Positions 35,271-46,648 of a DNA stretch of 64,000 nucleotides are shown here, in pieces (positions within the stretch are counted from its first letter, which is position 1; every line of letters starts with the position of its first letter). A program made the position numbers and the translations under genes. Under the pieces are notes generated by a model. The model made no database searches and was not told the origin of the DNA. It saw only the letters and a program-made list of their open reading frames with translations. The stretch spans positions 3,914,386-3,978,385 of the forward strand of contig LR746267.1 in assembly GCA_902729315.2 (NCBI GenBank). Reading direction: 5' to 3'. Source of the stretch: Spirodela intermedia. Taxonomy: Eukaryota; Streptophyta; Magnoliopsida; Alismatales; Araceae.

Positions 35271-36134
35271 AGCCGATGTGTGGGACCACGGTAGGCCACT
35301 CAAAGTGTTGCTTTAGAGTCATTTACCCAGATCTTACGAGGATCCAAGCGCCAGCAAGCGTATCCTCACCGCTACTCGATTATTTATTTTCTTGGGGTTC
35401 GATCTGTAAATAATATAATTGAGCGGTATGTTTTAATAATTATCATGGAAATCTAATATTTCTATAATTGTCATAGCTGACGTGAGACAGCAGTAATAGT
35501 TAATATTTTTTATGGGTTAAAAATGGGGCGGATAAGGAGATTATCTGCCACGTCACCACCGTGAAATGGGCCGATTGTGCACTTTCGAAGCCCCATATTG
35601 CCTGCCAAGTCCCTCCAGATTCTCAACAATAATAGGCTCAACGGCCCATTATCCCGCTACCGTAAAATGGGCCCAGTCTTTCTTCGTTTGGCCCCTATCT
35701 TCTTGCCACATGGCAGCCTGATTAATAATTTGAAAAGTCCTCTTAGATTTAATTTGCTTATACCCATAAAATGTATTTAATTTATTACTATTTATTTATT
35801 TATTTACTTACACCGACCCTGGAGAACGCCTTTTGAGTTTGGATTGGGCATGGCTGACGTGGACGCCCAGAAAAGAGGACGTGTGTGTAGAGAGAGAGAG
35901 AGAGAGAGAGAGAGGAAGAGGGAGAGGGGGAGAGAGAGCCCGAAGAAACTGGGCCGAGCCAAGATTTCGGGCTTCAAGGGCCGCGAAAATGATAACTTAA
36001 TAGTTTGGGTAAGGAGCTCTGGTGTTATCCTCTTCCTTAAAGGGGAAGCAAGCTGCTGAAAAAAGCTCTGATCTTTTTACTAGCTTTCGGGGAGGGGGGG
36101 GGAGGGGGAGCGTCGTCTGCTGGAGATTTCGCCG

Positions 36135-37945
36135 ATGGGTGGAGGAGTCATGAGGACGGCGGCGAAGGCGGCGAAGGTAGCGTCCAGCGCCGCCCATGCT
36201 CCCTGGGTCGATCACGCGGCGGCGGCGGCGGCGGCGTGCAGGTCCTCTAGGGCGCCGGTGGCGGCGGTGTCTGTGGCGGGGCAGGCCGCCGCCACCGCAG
36301 AGGGGATGAAGTCGTCCTCCGCCTCTCCAGGCGACAACGGCGCCGTGGCAGCGAAGAGGGGACCGTCGATGGTCGACGATTGGGAGTTCGCCGGCGGCAT
36401 GGAGGAGGAGCTCTCTGAGCGCCCGGCGCCGCTGAGGCTCGTGTTCGGGCCCGTCCCGACTCTGGAGGAGGCCAAAGAAGCGACGGCGGATCTGAAGAAC
36501 GCCCTCGATCAGTGAGCCCCTCCGATTGCAGACGAGTTGATTTCGATTTCCTGGAATTCTTCTCTCGGCTCGCCCATATCTATCATTTTGTTCCTCACAT
36601 CAAACACCATGGGCTCGATCACGTCAGCTAAATTTTATTTTATTATTCGTATGGGACAAAAATATAGAATATTTGCTAAATCTTAGTCCCAGATGCACTC
36701 CACCCTCTCGATAAATTGGGCAAAAAATTGGGAGTAATTTAATAAGTTTTCAACCCAAACTCTATCCTCATCCTGTTTCCCAGCCGAAGCGATGCCTCGT
36801 TGACTTGAAGCACCGTGGAGATTTATTTATTCATTTGTTTGTTCGTATATGCCGCATAGTCCGTGACTGAATCACGTTGACTCTGCGCTTGCTGTTGTTG
36901 CTCCCAGGGTATACTTCTCCTCTGCTGCTGCTGGCTTCGACAGCTCAGCAGTACACGCCATGTCAGCCTCATCAGGCTCCAGCTGTGTGGAGAGTTTGGA
37001 TGCGAAGAAGGCATTGGTGGGAGTCTTACCTTCTTGCCCGAATCATGTCGTCCAGGCATTTTCCTTTCTGCAAGCGAGCCCGCAAGCCCAGGTTGATACG
37101 ATATACAATAGTACTTTGAAGTGTTTATTTATAATTTATCATGACGGGTTTTGTGTGAATTTCCTTCATTTATTTATTTATCACAAATATCTGTTATTCT
37201 TATTTGGAACTGCTGCGTTTGTATTCGCATCTGTGCCCGCCAGATCATACATATCGATATGCCGTGATATCCAAAAAATAAACCACATCTGTTGACTTTC
37301 AGTCAGGACTTTGGCTTGAGTGTTGACTTTTGGGTGCCTAATCTAGTTGCACCTCATTTAGTGAATCTTTCCATAGCTCCCCTTCTGAGTGGAGAAATCT
37401 GCAGACTCTGAAATTGTCAGCCCTCTGAAGATTTTAGTGAATGCTGGAAATGGCTGTTATTAGGCTATTGTTGCCATAATCAGAACTCAAGTTCATCGAA
37501 TCTTCTTAATCGGGAAGGCAGAGATAAGGTGCCTGATATCATGAATGGCTCTGCATATTTCCCCAGTCTTTCAGGAAGTAAATTTTGAGAAAACATATTT
37601 TTTTTGAGCATTTAAACCTTTTGGATGATAAAATCTATGGTTGACTATCCTCTTATCATATTAACGTTTGTGTTTCAGGCTAGGTTTTTTTATCATTTAT
37701 AGGAAACTTCATAATTAAGAAATTTAATATTTTAGGATTTTAACATATCTCTAGATATTTTCCTCTTTTTTGATAATTTTCTAAATTATTCATTGGCTGA
37801 GCCTATTAATTCGGACAATAATTGTCGTTTATATCTCATGTAGGACGTTGTTGCCTCTCTCGCCTGTGATAAGAATATTTGGGATGCTGTGATGAAGAAT
37901 GAGATGGTCATGGAGTTCTACAAGACCCACCAAATCAGTGAGTAC

Positions 37946-37987
<42 letters not shown>

Positions 37988-38507
37988 CATTTTCCACAGC
38001 CGATTGTTTATAAATTCAGTTGATCTCATAGATCTGATATTTCCCTGCCTTCTTTCTGCAGATTCTCCTCCAGAGGAGCCCAAAAATGGTATCTCTATTG
38101 ACTGAGATTGCCTGGAAGCCCGAGGAAGATGTTACCAAGATCTGATCTCTCTCTGTTTTCTTCATGCAGAGACCGCCGTTGACTCTTTGGAATCTGTCGA
38201 AGATCTGAATCTCAACAGTGGTAGTCCTATTGGAGAAGAAGCCCCTGAACGGAGCCCAGGGGACGGGCTTAAGGGTTTTGTGGAGTTCATCAAGGTGAAG
38301 TTCGAAGAGATGACCAATAGGCTTTCTGGGTTCGTGAAAGATTTCATGGTGGCAGCTGGAGCAGGTGACTCCTCCCCTGCCACTGCCACCGCCACCAAGA
38401 CCACTGGCAGTGCCGGCACTGCTGCTGACATCAACTTGTCCCTTGGTGCCTCCTTCCTTGCATTAGCGGTTGCAGCAATCTTGACTATCCTCTTCAAGAG
38501 GGGTTGA
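36135..38507 (+). CDS. Conserved plant protein of unknown function, C-terminal membrane anchor (5 exons)
   Basis: Exons 36,135-36,511; 36,908-37,091; 37,844-37,937; 38,062-38,088; 38,170-38,507 give 339 aa. All introns are GT-AG with matching phases. The N-terminus is MGGGVMRTAAKAAKVASS, followed by Ala-rich sequence and an acidic DDWEF segment. A conserved core follows: RLVFGPVPTLEEAKEATADLKNALD (about 101-125), then a helix-like VVASLACDKNIWDAVMKN (189-206). Residues 319-336 form one hydrophobic helix followed by FKRG, as in tail-anchored proteins. I recognise this as a plant-specific uncharacterised family but know no function. Exon 4 is a 27-nt microexon. Residues about 128-187 are Ser/Ala-rich. 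An alternative is an isoform ending after exon 1, because the frame meets TGA two bases past the donor, but domain continuity supports splicing. Confidence 0.82.
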
Positions 38508-40153
38508 TGTGATCGATGGGGGATTCTATCTCTGAACGTGTATGTTTATTTCTCTTTATCTATAATGTCTGGTGATGTGAAATTTGCTGACTATGCATTG
38601 AGATACCAATGTATATTATCATATGGTATATGTTTCGCTGGTAAGTATGAAACAGTGCTCATAAGGGGGATCTTTATGGGGAAGTCTAGGCAGGTCATGA
38701 AAGACAGTTTGTTGGACTCCTGATCTGGATGTATTTTACTGTCCAAATCTATAGGTCTCTGGGTGCTCAGTTCTGACAAAGCTTCTTGCCTAGATAAGAC
38801 TGTACCAAACACCCCCCCCCCTCTCTCTCTCTGTATTTGTGTATCTATTTATCGTCTCTTTCTCTCTCACTCTCACCGTCTCCAGTTTACAGAAATTGCT
38901 CATTCATCAGATTTTCAAGGCTTGTTCACGATTTACTAACTTGAGTTCTTGGGTTGATAGATGCGCAACTTAAGTTTATGTCATTAATGTTATATTGGTA
39001 AATTATGGGTGGTGAAAATTGTCAGCTGATGACAATACTTGATGTGGAGGTGACTGCCTGGAGAGGGGCAGAAGCGGAGGTGAGGAGAGCGGTGCCAAAA
39101 GGAGAAGGAGAGCGACAGTAAAGATGATGACGTCGAAAGAGGGAAGAGCGGTGACGTTAAAGAGCTGCTTAAAAAGGGAAGAGGCTGGTGAGGAGGAGAG
39201 TGGCGCACTGAAGACAGGTGGCATATCAGAGAGGATGATGATGAGGGATACTTAGGGCTCTAATATCATGTTGACACAAGTAAAAATCCTAAAATTTATA
39301 TGCCAAACACAATGAAATAATTGTTGACAATGTCTCAACACTTCATTAAAGTGGGTACATCATCCATGCCTCCATTGAAGATTGGCATAATTAATGAAAG
39401 TAAAGCAAAAATACAAATATCTAACATGATTGAGCTTATGTACCCCTGATTTTGTGCAGATTATTTCACATTGTTTGATGATTCTCATGTCATATCTAAT
39501 TTCTTCCTTCTAATCCTACCTCTATGGTGAACTTTATGTAATTTTTTTATGATGAAACTTACAATCAAAGGTTCTAAGAAACACTTGTCATGAATGATCA
39601 AAGTGCAAATATAATGTGCATCTCCATACATGTTAATGACGTAGTGATCATAAACAATTGATGATGTCAGTTCCAGATATGACATATTGATTCATATGAC
39701 CAACTTATTAGCTACTACTTCCTACATGTCTAAGAATATAGCCACTTTTATCTAAGGGCATATCCCACCTTTGAGTCATGAATCATTTGGCCTAAGAATA
39801 TGATGGTTTACTTATGGGCTGACTCGTTTTACACAAATAAATGTTGAATAACTTTCATTTTGTTGATGTCAGGTAAAATATATTATAATTTTTCTTAATT
39901 ATTGTCAACTAGATTTACGAAGTGTAAACATAAATAGTCCTTAATATATTTATCAAATGAGTCAAATAATTCATAATAAAAAGGCATTTTGATGCCTAAA
40001 TTGATGTTTTTTAAGTCAATACTTGTTCCTTAAGGTCAACAAGTCACCTTTTATAAGGTGAATAGATGCACATATTGCACTTATAACCTTCAAACCGTAG
40101 AAATGTTTAAGATCTAAGTTTGTAATTGTATTTATCATTGTATATGTCCTTTA
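38508..40153. other. Spacer and start of the retroelement block
   Basis: 38,508-38,900 holds the 3' UTR of the preceding gene and a C/CT run (38,810-38,832). From about 39,000 the sequence looks transposon-derived (see the primer-binding-site remnant). It is AT-rich to the start of the chromovirus LTR. Confidence 0.45.
39000..39290 (-). mobile_element. Possible LTR-retrotransposon fragment with a primer binding site
   Basis: At 39,255-39,269 gggctctaatatcat is the reverse complement of a diverged tRNA-iMet-type primer binding site (consensus TGGTATCAGAGC). The adjoining gttgaca would be the LTR edge on the minus strand. Downstream on that strand a Ser/Pro-rich open frame (39,224-39,003) resembles the low-complexity leaders of plant LTR elements. 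No second LTR or polyprotein was found. Confidence 0.35.
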
Positions 40154-40158
40154 GCTCA

Positions 40159-40413
40159 TGATACAACCCAAGTCGTCAACTATTTTAGAAGAAATAATAG
40201 ATAGTCCTATGGGAGGTAGGAGAACCCTTGGTAGGTCTCACTTAGTGGTATTAGGGCTGGACAAAATGGTTGAGCAGGGGGAAGAGTAATTAGACAATTG
40301 AGGTAGCTTAGGGTTCTTGTGGAGCTTTGATTTATCTTTCTATGATTTTCTATTATGTGCTACTAGTAAATCTATTTATGTTGGGTTTCTTGTCACAATC
40401 TAGGGTTGTATCA
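40159..40413 (+). repeat. 5' LTR of the chromovirus
   Basis: 255 bp, bounded by a perfect 11-bp inverted repeat TGATACAACCC / GGGTTGTATCA. It aligns to the 3' LTR through shared segments such as ggtctgtct/ggtctcact, ctagggtttc/cttagggttc, agctctgatttat and ttgttgggct/ttgggtttc. Confidence 0.85.
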
Positions 40414-40415
40414 TT

Positions 40416-40431
40416 TGGTATCAAAGTAAGC
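40416..40431 (+). other. Primer binding site (tRNA-iMet type)
   Basis: tggtatcaaagtaagc begins 2 bp after the LTR and matches the plant gypsy primer binding site consensus TGGTATCAGAGC with one change in the first 11 bases. Confidence 0.75.
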
Positions 40432-40739
40432 AGCTTGATATTGATGATGCTTGAGTTCTTCAACAATCATATAGATGCAATGGAGAACAAAATGGAAGGG
40501 GTCAAGATTGATATAACTAACATAAAGGAAGAGATGATGAAGATGGTGAAATACATTGTTAGCACGTTAGACTAAATATGGCAACAATTGGGCAAGAATA
40601 AGGAACACACATGACACCATTGAAAAAAAATGAGAAATTAACATAATGCAATTTGAGGAGTCTGCTCATAACCACCCTCCTTCATTCAAGATAAAGGTAC
40701 TAGAGCTTGTACCAGACTACAACAAAGGTCAATAATCCC

Positions 40740-41000
40740 TTTCTTTAAAGGAGACAACCTAGATGGGTTAATATTTCTTACTAAACTATTTAGAGATGAA
40801 TATGATTCCAAAAGAAAATGGATTGAATGATCTAGTCATATGTTTTGAATATGATGCCCCATCTTAGTATTTATTGAGTAGCGAAAAATATCTATCCAAG
40901 GGTTTGCAATACTTAAGGTGACAACAGCTAAGACGCTTCAAGAATGCTTCCTCTAGAAATATCTATCAATAATTTTTAGACCTCAAAGAAGAGAATTAAG
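40740..41000 (+). pseudogene. gag capsid remnant
   Basis: The translated sequence contains GDNLDGLIF and later LNDLVICFEYDAPS, matching the GDNPDGWI and AAVISFEGDALAWY landmarks of chromovirus gag. Several stops and frame changes are present. Confidence 0.6.
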
Positions 41001-42344
41001 ATGATTAAAGGGTAATATTATTAATATTAATATTTTTAGTTACAAAGTATTATTAATATTTTTAAAAATAATATATAAAGAAATTAGGGAAAATGATTTC
41101 ATTAAAGGGTATGTGAGATGTAATCGAAAATCAATATGAGCAGACTAATTGGACTTGTAAGAAGTGATATATTTCTCCTAATTGATGGAAGAATGACTCC
41201 ACAACTTATGGGTAACATGGAATCCTAGATACCTTAGAGATCCTCAATTCGGCAATTGACGTAACACTAGTTCCTCATTAGGTTGAGATAGAGACGAATT
41301 CATAAGCATTCACCCAAAAAGTTTCAAACATTACAATGAAAATCTAAGATATGCTAATAATGCTATGTCATCAAGGAGTAATAAGCCAAAATGTCATGAG
41401 ATTTGTCAATGATTGGTGGAAAGGTGGTCACTAAACCCCAGAAATGCAAAAATACAAGCACAAACGTAAAATTAATTATGCGTCAAATATAACAAGAGAT
41501 TTAAATTAGATAAGTGATGCAAATGAATACTTCAAATTATGCTAGTAAATGAAGATTATTGATAGCTAAAACATAGAATAGATGGTGATTACAAAGGAAT
41601 GGAAGCAGCTACCAAAGGTCAATAGGTGGTACTTAAAGGAAGAAGAAATCCAAAGATGATAGAAGTTTATCTCAATTCAATGGTTGACTTATTAGAGCTA
41701 GGGACCATAAAACTAGAGGGATCCATTCAAGGGCACATACCATCATCTTCATCAACCATTGCGAGGTAATGCATAATTTTATTTGTGAAACGCTTGTAGA
41801 AAACTTGAGCTCTATTCGTTTTGAGATAGTAGGTTTTGAAGTGATCTCCAATAATAAAAAAATACTAAAAAATCTTGGTATTTTCAAGAAAGTGATGTAA
41901 GGGTTGATCATGAAACATAATTGGGGAGCACAGATTTTAAATTAGGTATGAAATGATTGAGAATTTTGAGGTAAAAAAAAAACTCATTTGGAAATTTTCA
42001 ATATGAAATTTATTGTCAATGGAGCCACCCAAACACCGAAAGAGGATCTTGGTTTGTGCAAATTTGGATTATACTTGAAGGCTATGGCCAAAGAAATATG
42101 GAGAGGTGAAACAATAATTATAGAGTTACATCAATGGCACATATTACAAGAGTAAGAAGATTCATTCCGAGTCATCGTTGACATTAAGAAGAGATCGCCT
42201 TTAAAATGAATTTTCAAATCTAAGAATTTTTTAACTAGTATAAGAGCTACCCTTGAAAGGAGGACCAACCATCCAATCAACATCTGTCATTTCTATTACT
42301 CCCACATTTAAAAGAATAAGATAGAGCAACTAGTTCAAGAAATG

Positions 42345-43020
42345 TGTTGAGCAAGAATAATCCAACCTTTGAGCAGCCCATTCTCAAGCCTTGTCTTATT
42401 TGATAAATAAGAATGATAAGAATTAAGAATTATGCATGGATTATATGGCATTGAACAATATTATAATTCTTGATCTTTAATTAATATCAGTGGTGGAGGA
42501 ACTGTTAAATAAATTTTATGGTATAGCAATATTGACAAAATTAGATCTAATTGAATTTGGATGAAACAAGAATATATTCATAAAAATGGTTTTCAAAACT
42601 TATAATAGCCACTAAGAATTTGTGGTCATGCCATTCAAATTAACCAAGGCCCTCTCTTTCTAATATTTGTTGAATGAAATCTTTTAGACCATATCTTTGT
42701 CATTTCATTCTACTTTTCTTTGATAATATATTAATATAAAATTAAGATATGGAGTAACATGATAGACACTTGCATTTGGTATTTATGGTGCTTGTGAAAA
42801 ACTAGTTGCACATCAATAGTAAGAACTATTTCTTCACACATAACAACTAGATTATCTACATCACTAGATTTCAGCGGTTGACATGATGGTAGATCAAAAA
42901 AAGATTGAAGTTATACTGAAATGACTGATTGTGAAATATTTACAAGAGTTCAGAGGGTTCATAGGATTCACAAGTTTCTACGAAAGACTTATTACAAGGT
43001 ATGCATCTCTAACGGAATCC
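42345..43020 (+). pseudogene. Reverse transcriptase remnant
   Basis: Shows MDYMALNN (from the conserved CVDYRALN), ILTKLDLIEFG (from SKLDLxSGY), EFVVMPFKLTKA (from EFLVMPFGLTNA) and EFRGFIGFTSFYERL (from ELRGFLGLTGYYRRF). The catalytic YxDD region is degenerate. Stops occur throughout. Confidence 0.8.
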
Positions 43021-43094
43021 CTACCTTAGCATCTCTAACACGATTTATTCACAAGTGAAGTTTTTTTCGGTTGAGATGAATCAATGTAAATGAC

Positions 43095-43250
43095 TATCGA
43101 ACAACCCAAAATGGAGATGATCACAACACTAGTTTTGGCATAGATAATGTCTAAGGTTCTCATCTTGGAGACATACACATACATCATAAGATTGAGTGTT
43201 GTCTTGAAACAAGAAGGTAGACTAGTCACTAATAGCATGTCATTTCTATG
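43095..43250 (+). pseudogene. RNase H remnant, 5' part
   Basis: Reads TTLVLA, then IMSKVLILET, then SVVLKQEGRLV, matching the TAPVLALPDFSKPFVIETDAS and AVLMQEGRPIA landmarks. It ends abruptly at 43,250 and continues at 45,861 beyond an insertion. Confidence 0.75.
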
Positions 43251-45860
43251 TGATAAGTGATCTATAATTATCATATATGATGCATTAATGCATACTAAAT
43301 GACATAAACTTAATGAGAAGTCAAATAAAATATCTTTTATATTAATTTCATGAAAATTGAATTTAAACATTAGAGTTTATTTTGACATAATTTTCCTTAT
43401 TTTTGATAAATTTATAAATATTTTCAAAATATGTTGAATCCTAGGACTACTTTAAGGAAGCCTTTTAAAAAAGTTGATAAATATTTATTTAGCACTAATA
43501 ATTAATAATTATCTTTTTTATTTTTATATTAATGAATCATAATACCATGAATCACTATATCTCATCATATTAGAGCAAAGGTCAAAAGATATGTATAAAT
43601 GACTCTAAAATTAGCTATATCTGCATCATGTATTTATGAATTTAATTAGTAATATTTTATAACCTTTTTCAAAGGTTTATCACCTTGAGAATTTATCTCA
43701 ATTTATCAGAAATAATGGTTTAAATTTTGAAATTTTATTATAAGGAGATTAATTTATCAAAGTGAGAAGAATTAGCATACAATGTCAAATCTCAAAGATC
43801 TCCAACTTGAGAATGGGCAGATTTAGGTATAAAAAAGTTAAACACAGTGCCCAAAAGATAGGGCTTAATCAAGCCATGTAAAAGATTGAGAAAGAATGCC
43901 CAAAAAGGGCATGAGCATATAAACATAGAAGAAGGCAAATGAGAGTGGACTTATTTTTTGTGTGCAAATAGGAGGTGATGGCTGGGTGACACACTTGAGG
44001 CTTCAGAGTTGCAAGCATGATTTCTCTAAGTTTCTCTCTCATTTTTTACTCCTTAGACTCCCCCTTATGTTTTAGATGACGAGTATCATTTAATAGATGC
44101 CATTTCATTGAGTTAGAGTTATTATTCTCTATCTCTAATTTATCATGTCTTGACGGTGATGTCAATACAAAAAAAAAGAGATATGTAACAACTTATTTAG
44201 TTTCTTTTAGATTTATTATTATTTTTAAATACATTATTTCCTTATAAATTTAATGAATTTTTTATTATGTCCAAAGATCATGATTTGGTGTTTTGATGAT
44301 AGAATCATCACGCACATCACTTAAAATCATTTTCTTGATTTGACCTTTCTTTAGATCAAATCTAATTTTGTGAGTGACACATGGAGTTTGGTCACAAAGA
44401 ATCGTTCCTGATTTTTTTCTTTCTTTTTGACCTTTTCTTGAATTAAATCTGATTTCATGATTGTCGCATGGATTTAAGTTAATATATTTTGAGAAAATGG
44501 AGCATAATTAGTTTCTTATCTTCTATAATTTTTTCATGATTTTAGAATAAGTTTAATATAAAATTCTAGATTTTTGTAATAACTATTTTCTCTATTTTTT
44601 ATGTTCTAGATTTCTAATTTTCAACATCAAGTAATTTTGTCATTCAGAGAATGAAAAATTCAATTACAAGATAGTTTTTAAGGATATAAAATTAGAGTTA
44701 ATTATCTATATTTTTTTATTTTTTATATTTTTAGAATTAGATACTTTTGGCGTTCATAATTTACAAAGACTACTATCTAATTTCTATTTTTTTCACACTT
44801 TCTATATTAAAATGATGCTTTTAGCTTTCTAATTTCTTTGTGGATTGACTTGAAGCCCCTATAATTAAAGAGAGTTTATTTAGATTTTCAGTTATAAATA
44901 TTAAATTTGAGTACTTAAATTAGGAACAATGTTAGGCACATCAAAAGCCTATTAAGAGGCTTATTTAAGACACTTTATTTAATTAAATTAAAATAATTTA
45001 AGGAGAGATAAATGGGTGAAAATGAGGAGAAACAACTAAAGAAATGGGTGGAGAAATAGAATCTTGATTCTCATTAAAAATCAATTTATTATTAAATTAA
45101 TTGGTTCATGACTGCATAATTGGTTCTAAATCTAATTCAAGTATAAAAACTTAGGATTTAGGGTGAAAAAGGGAGCCCTTTATTCCTTCTTTCAAGTGGA
45201 AAACAATAGTCTTCTTCTAGTTCCTCATGGTTTTCTCAAGGTGTTTTTTTATTATAATCTGTTTTTTACTTCATTGTGAATTCATTTCTTGATTCATTTA
45301 GTGATAGGTAGATGAATTGATGAAATGATTGATTTCTAGGATTGTTATTTGTGATTTCACTCAAATCTAATCCATATTTCAACCCTAAATCTTCCTATTT
45401 TTGCAGTTGATCTTGCCTATTTTTCTTAAATACATCATTTTTTTCTCCATTGATGGAGCTATTTCCTCTTTCTTTATGCTCTCCTCCTCTCTCTCTTCTC
45501 TATCTTCTACCCTCTTTTCTTTGTTAACCACAAATTAGGCATTCATTATCCTTTAATTATTTCAAGTAGACCCAAGTTAAAAATGACTACATGTTGAAGA
45601 TTGGATGCTGACAAAGAAGGGTTGAAGTTGGTCGTGGATGATAATATAATATCTTTTCTTCTCCCTCTTTCTTTCATATTATTTACTTATTTAGATTTAT
45701 TTAGGAAATTATAATAATATTTGTTATCTTCCTTGTGGATTTGACTTGCTTTCACTATAAGTACCTGATTTATTTTAATGTGAATTTAATTTTATAAATA
45801 TTAAATTTGACATCTCATAATACAACAACAAGAGAATCAATCACCTACTATAGTTAATCC
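43251..45860 (+). mobile_element. Insertion A in RNase H, possible solo LTR
   Basis: About 2.6 kb of AT-rich DNA separates the two halves of RNase H. It begins TGATAAGTGATC, a start typical of some plant gypsy LTRs. Near its 3' end it carries ccttgtggatttgacttgc, followed by a short spacer and aaatttgacatctca. A similar cttggggattcgaccc motif lies in the insertion at 60.7-63.9 kb, and the shared TGATAAGT terminus suggests a related family. No coding domain was recognised, so a large solo LTR or non-autonomous element is likely. The exact 3' end and a target duplication were not resolved. Confidence 0.5.
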
Positions 45861-46125
45861 CTCTCAATAAAGAAAAAATTGAAATCAATGTATGGACATG
45901 AGCTTGTGAAAATCATATTAATAGATTTCAAATAACAACATTATTTATTAGGCATAAAGTTTTACATTCAAACATATCATATAACCTCAAATTCATTATG
46001 GGTCAGCAATACATAAACCTTATACCCAAAAAATAGGTTTCCAGACTAATGAGTTTAAAATTTGAAATTTACAAAGAGGGTGCTCAAAATAAAGTGACAA
46101 ACATGCTATCAAGAGTTACAACAGA
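45861..46125 (+). pseudogene. RNase H remnant, 3' part
   Basis: Resumes with LSIKKKLKSMYGHELV and YLLGIKFYIQT, then EIYKEG, NKVTNMLSRV. These match the chromovirus landmarks KLKSVYERELMAIV, YLLGRRFVVRTD and EIVYRPGKENKVADALSR in order. Confidence 0.78.
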
Positions 46126-46129
46126 AATA

Positions 46130-46648
46130 TTATTACAGGTCACAAATATCTCTTATACCCCATGGCTAATTACATGTGATCTAATGATTGAAGTTTAGAA
46201 GGACCCAAGTTAAAAGCCCATATGGCAAGCAAAACTATATGAAGAATGTAACAAAGTCTATTATTGTCTTGATCAATGAGTACTCAACATGTTAGCAAAA
46301 TAAGTTGATTATAGACTCTATCACCAACATGGTTATTCCAACTTCTCCAAATATCTAAATAGATGTGGGATGATGTCTTGATAGTTTTTATTACATTATT
46401 ACCCTAATCTGCTAGCTATAATTCCATTCTACTAATGGTGGACTAAGTACTATCATTTTATACCTCTTAAACACCTATTTATTGCTTCTAAAGTGCTTGA
46501 TAAATTTACTTGAGACATAGTATATCTACATGACATATTCGAATTCATTATTTCTGACCATGTCCCTTTATTCATTAGTTCATTTTGGTTTGAATTATTT
46601 AAGTGTCAAGACATCAAACTTTAGAAAAAGTATGACTCATCACCCATG
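46130..46648 (+). pseudogene. Integrase remnant, N-terminal and core part
   Basis: About 46,460-46,625 reads PLKHLFIASKVLDKF, DIVYLHDIFEFIISDHVPLFISSFWFELFK, clearly the integrase core around the second catalytic Asp (SIVSDRDPLFISxFWxELF). Stops are frequent. It is cut by the next insertion near 46,650. Confidence 0.8.

Larger units (their letters stand above)
34604..36134. other. Spacer between IPCS and the tail-anchored protein gene
   Basis: Contains the IPCS 3' UTR with a GGC then GGT run (34,619-34,656), microsatellites, the GGATAAG tandem array, an AT-rich stretch (35,380-35,530), a GGCCCA-rich stretch (35,570-35,700) and a GA run (35,889-35,914) upstream of the next gene. Confidence 0.5.
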
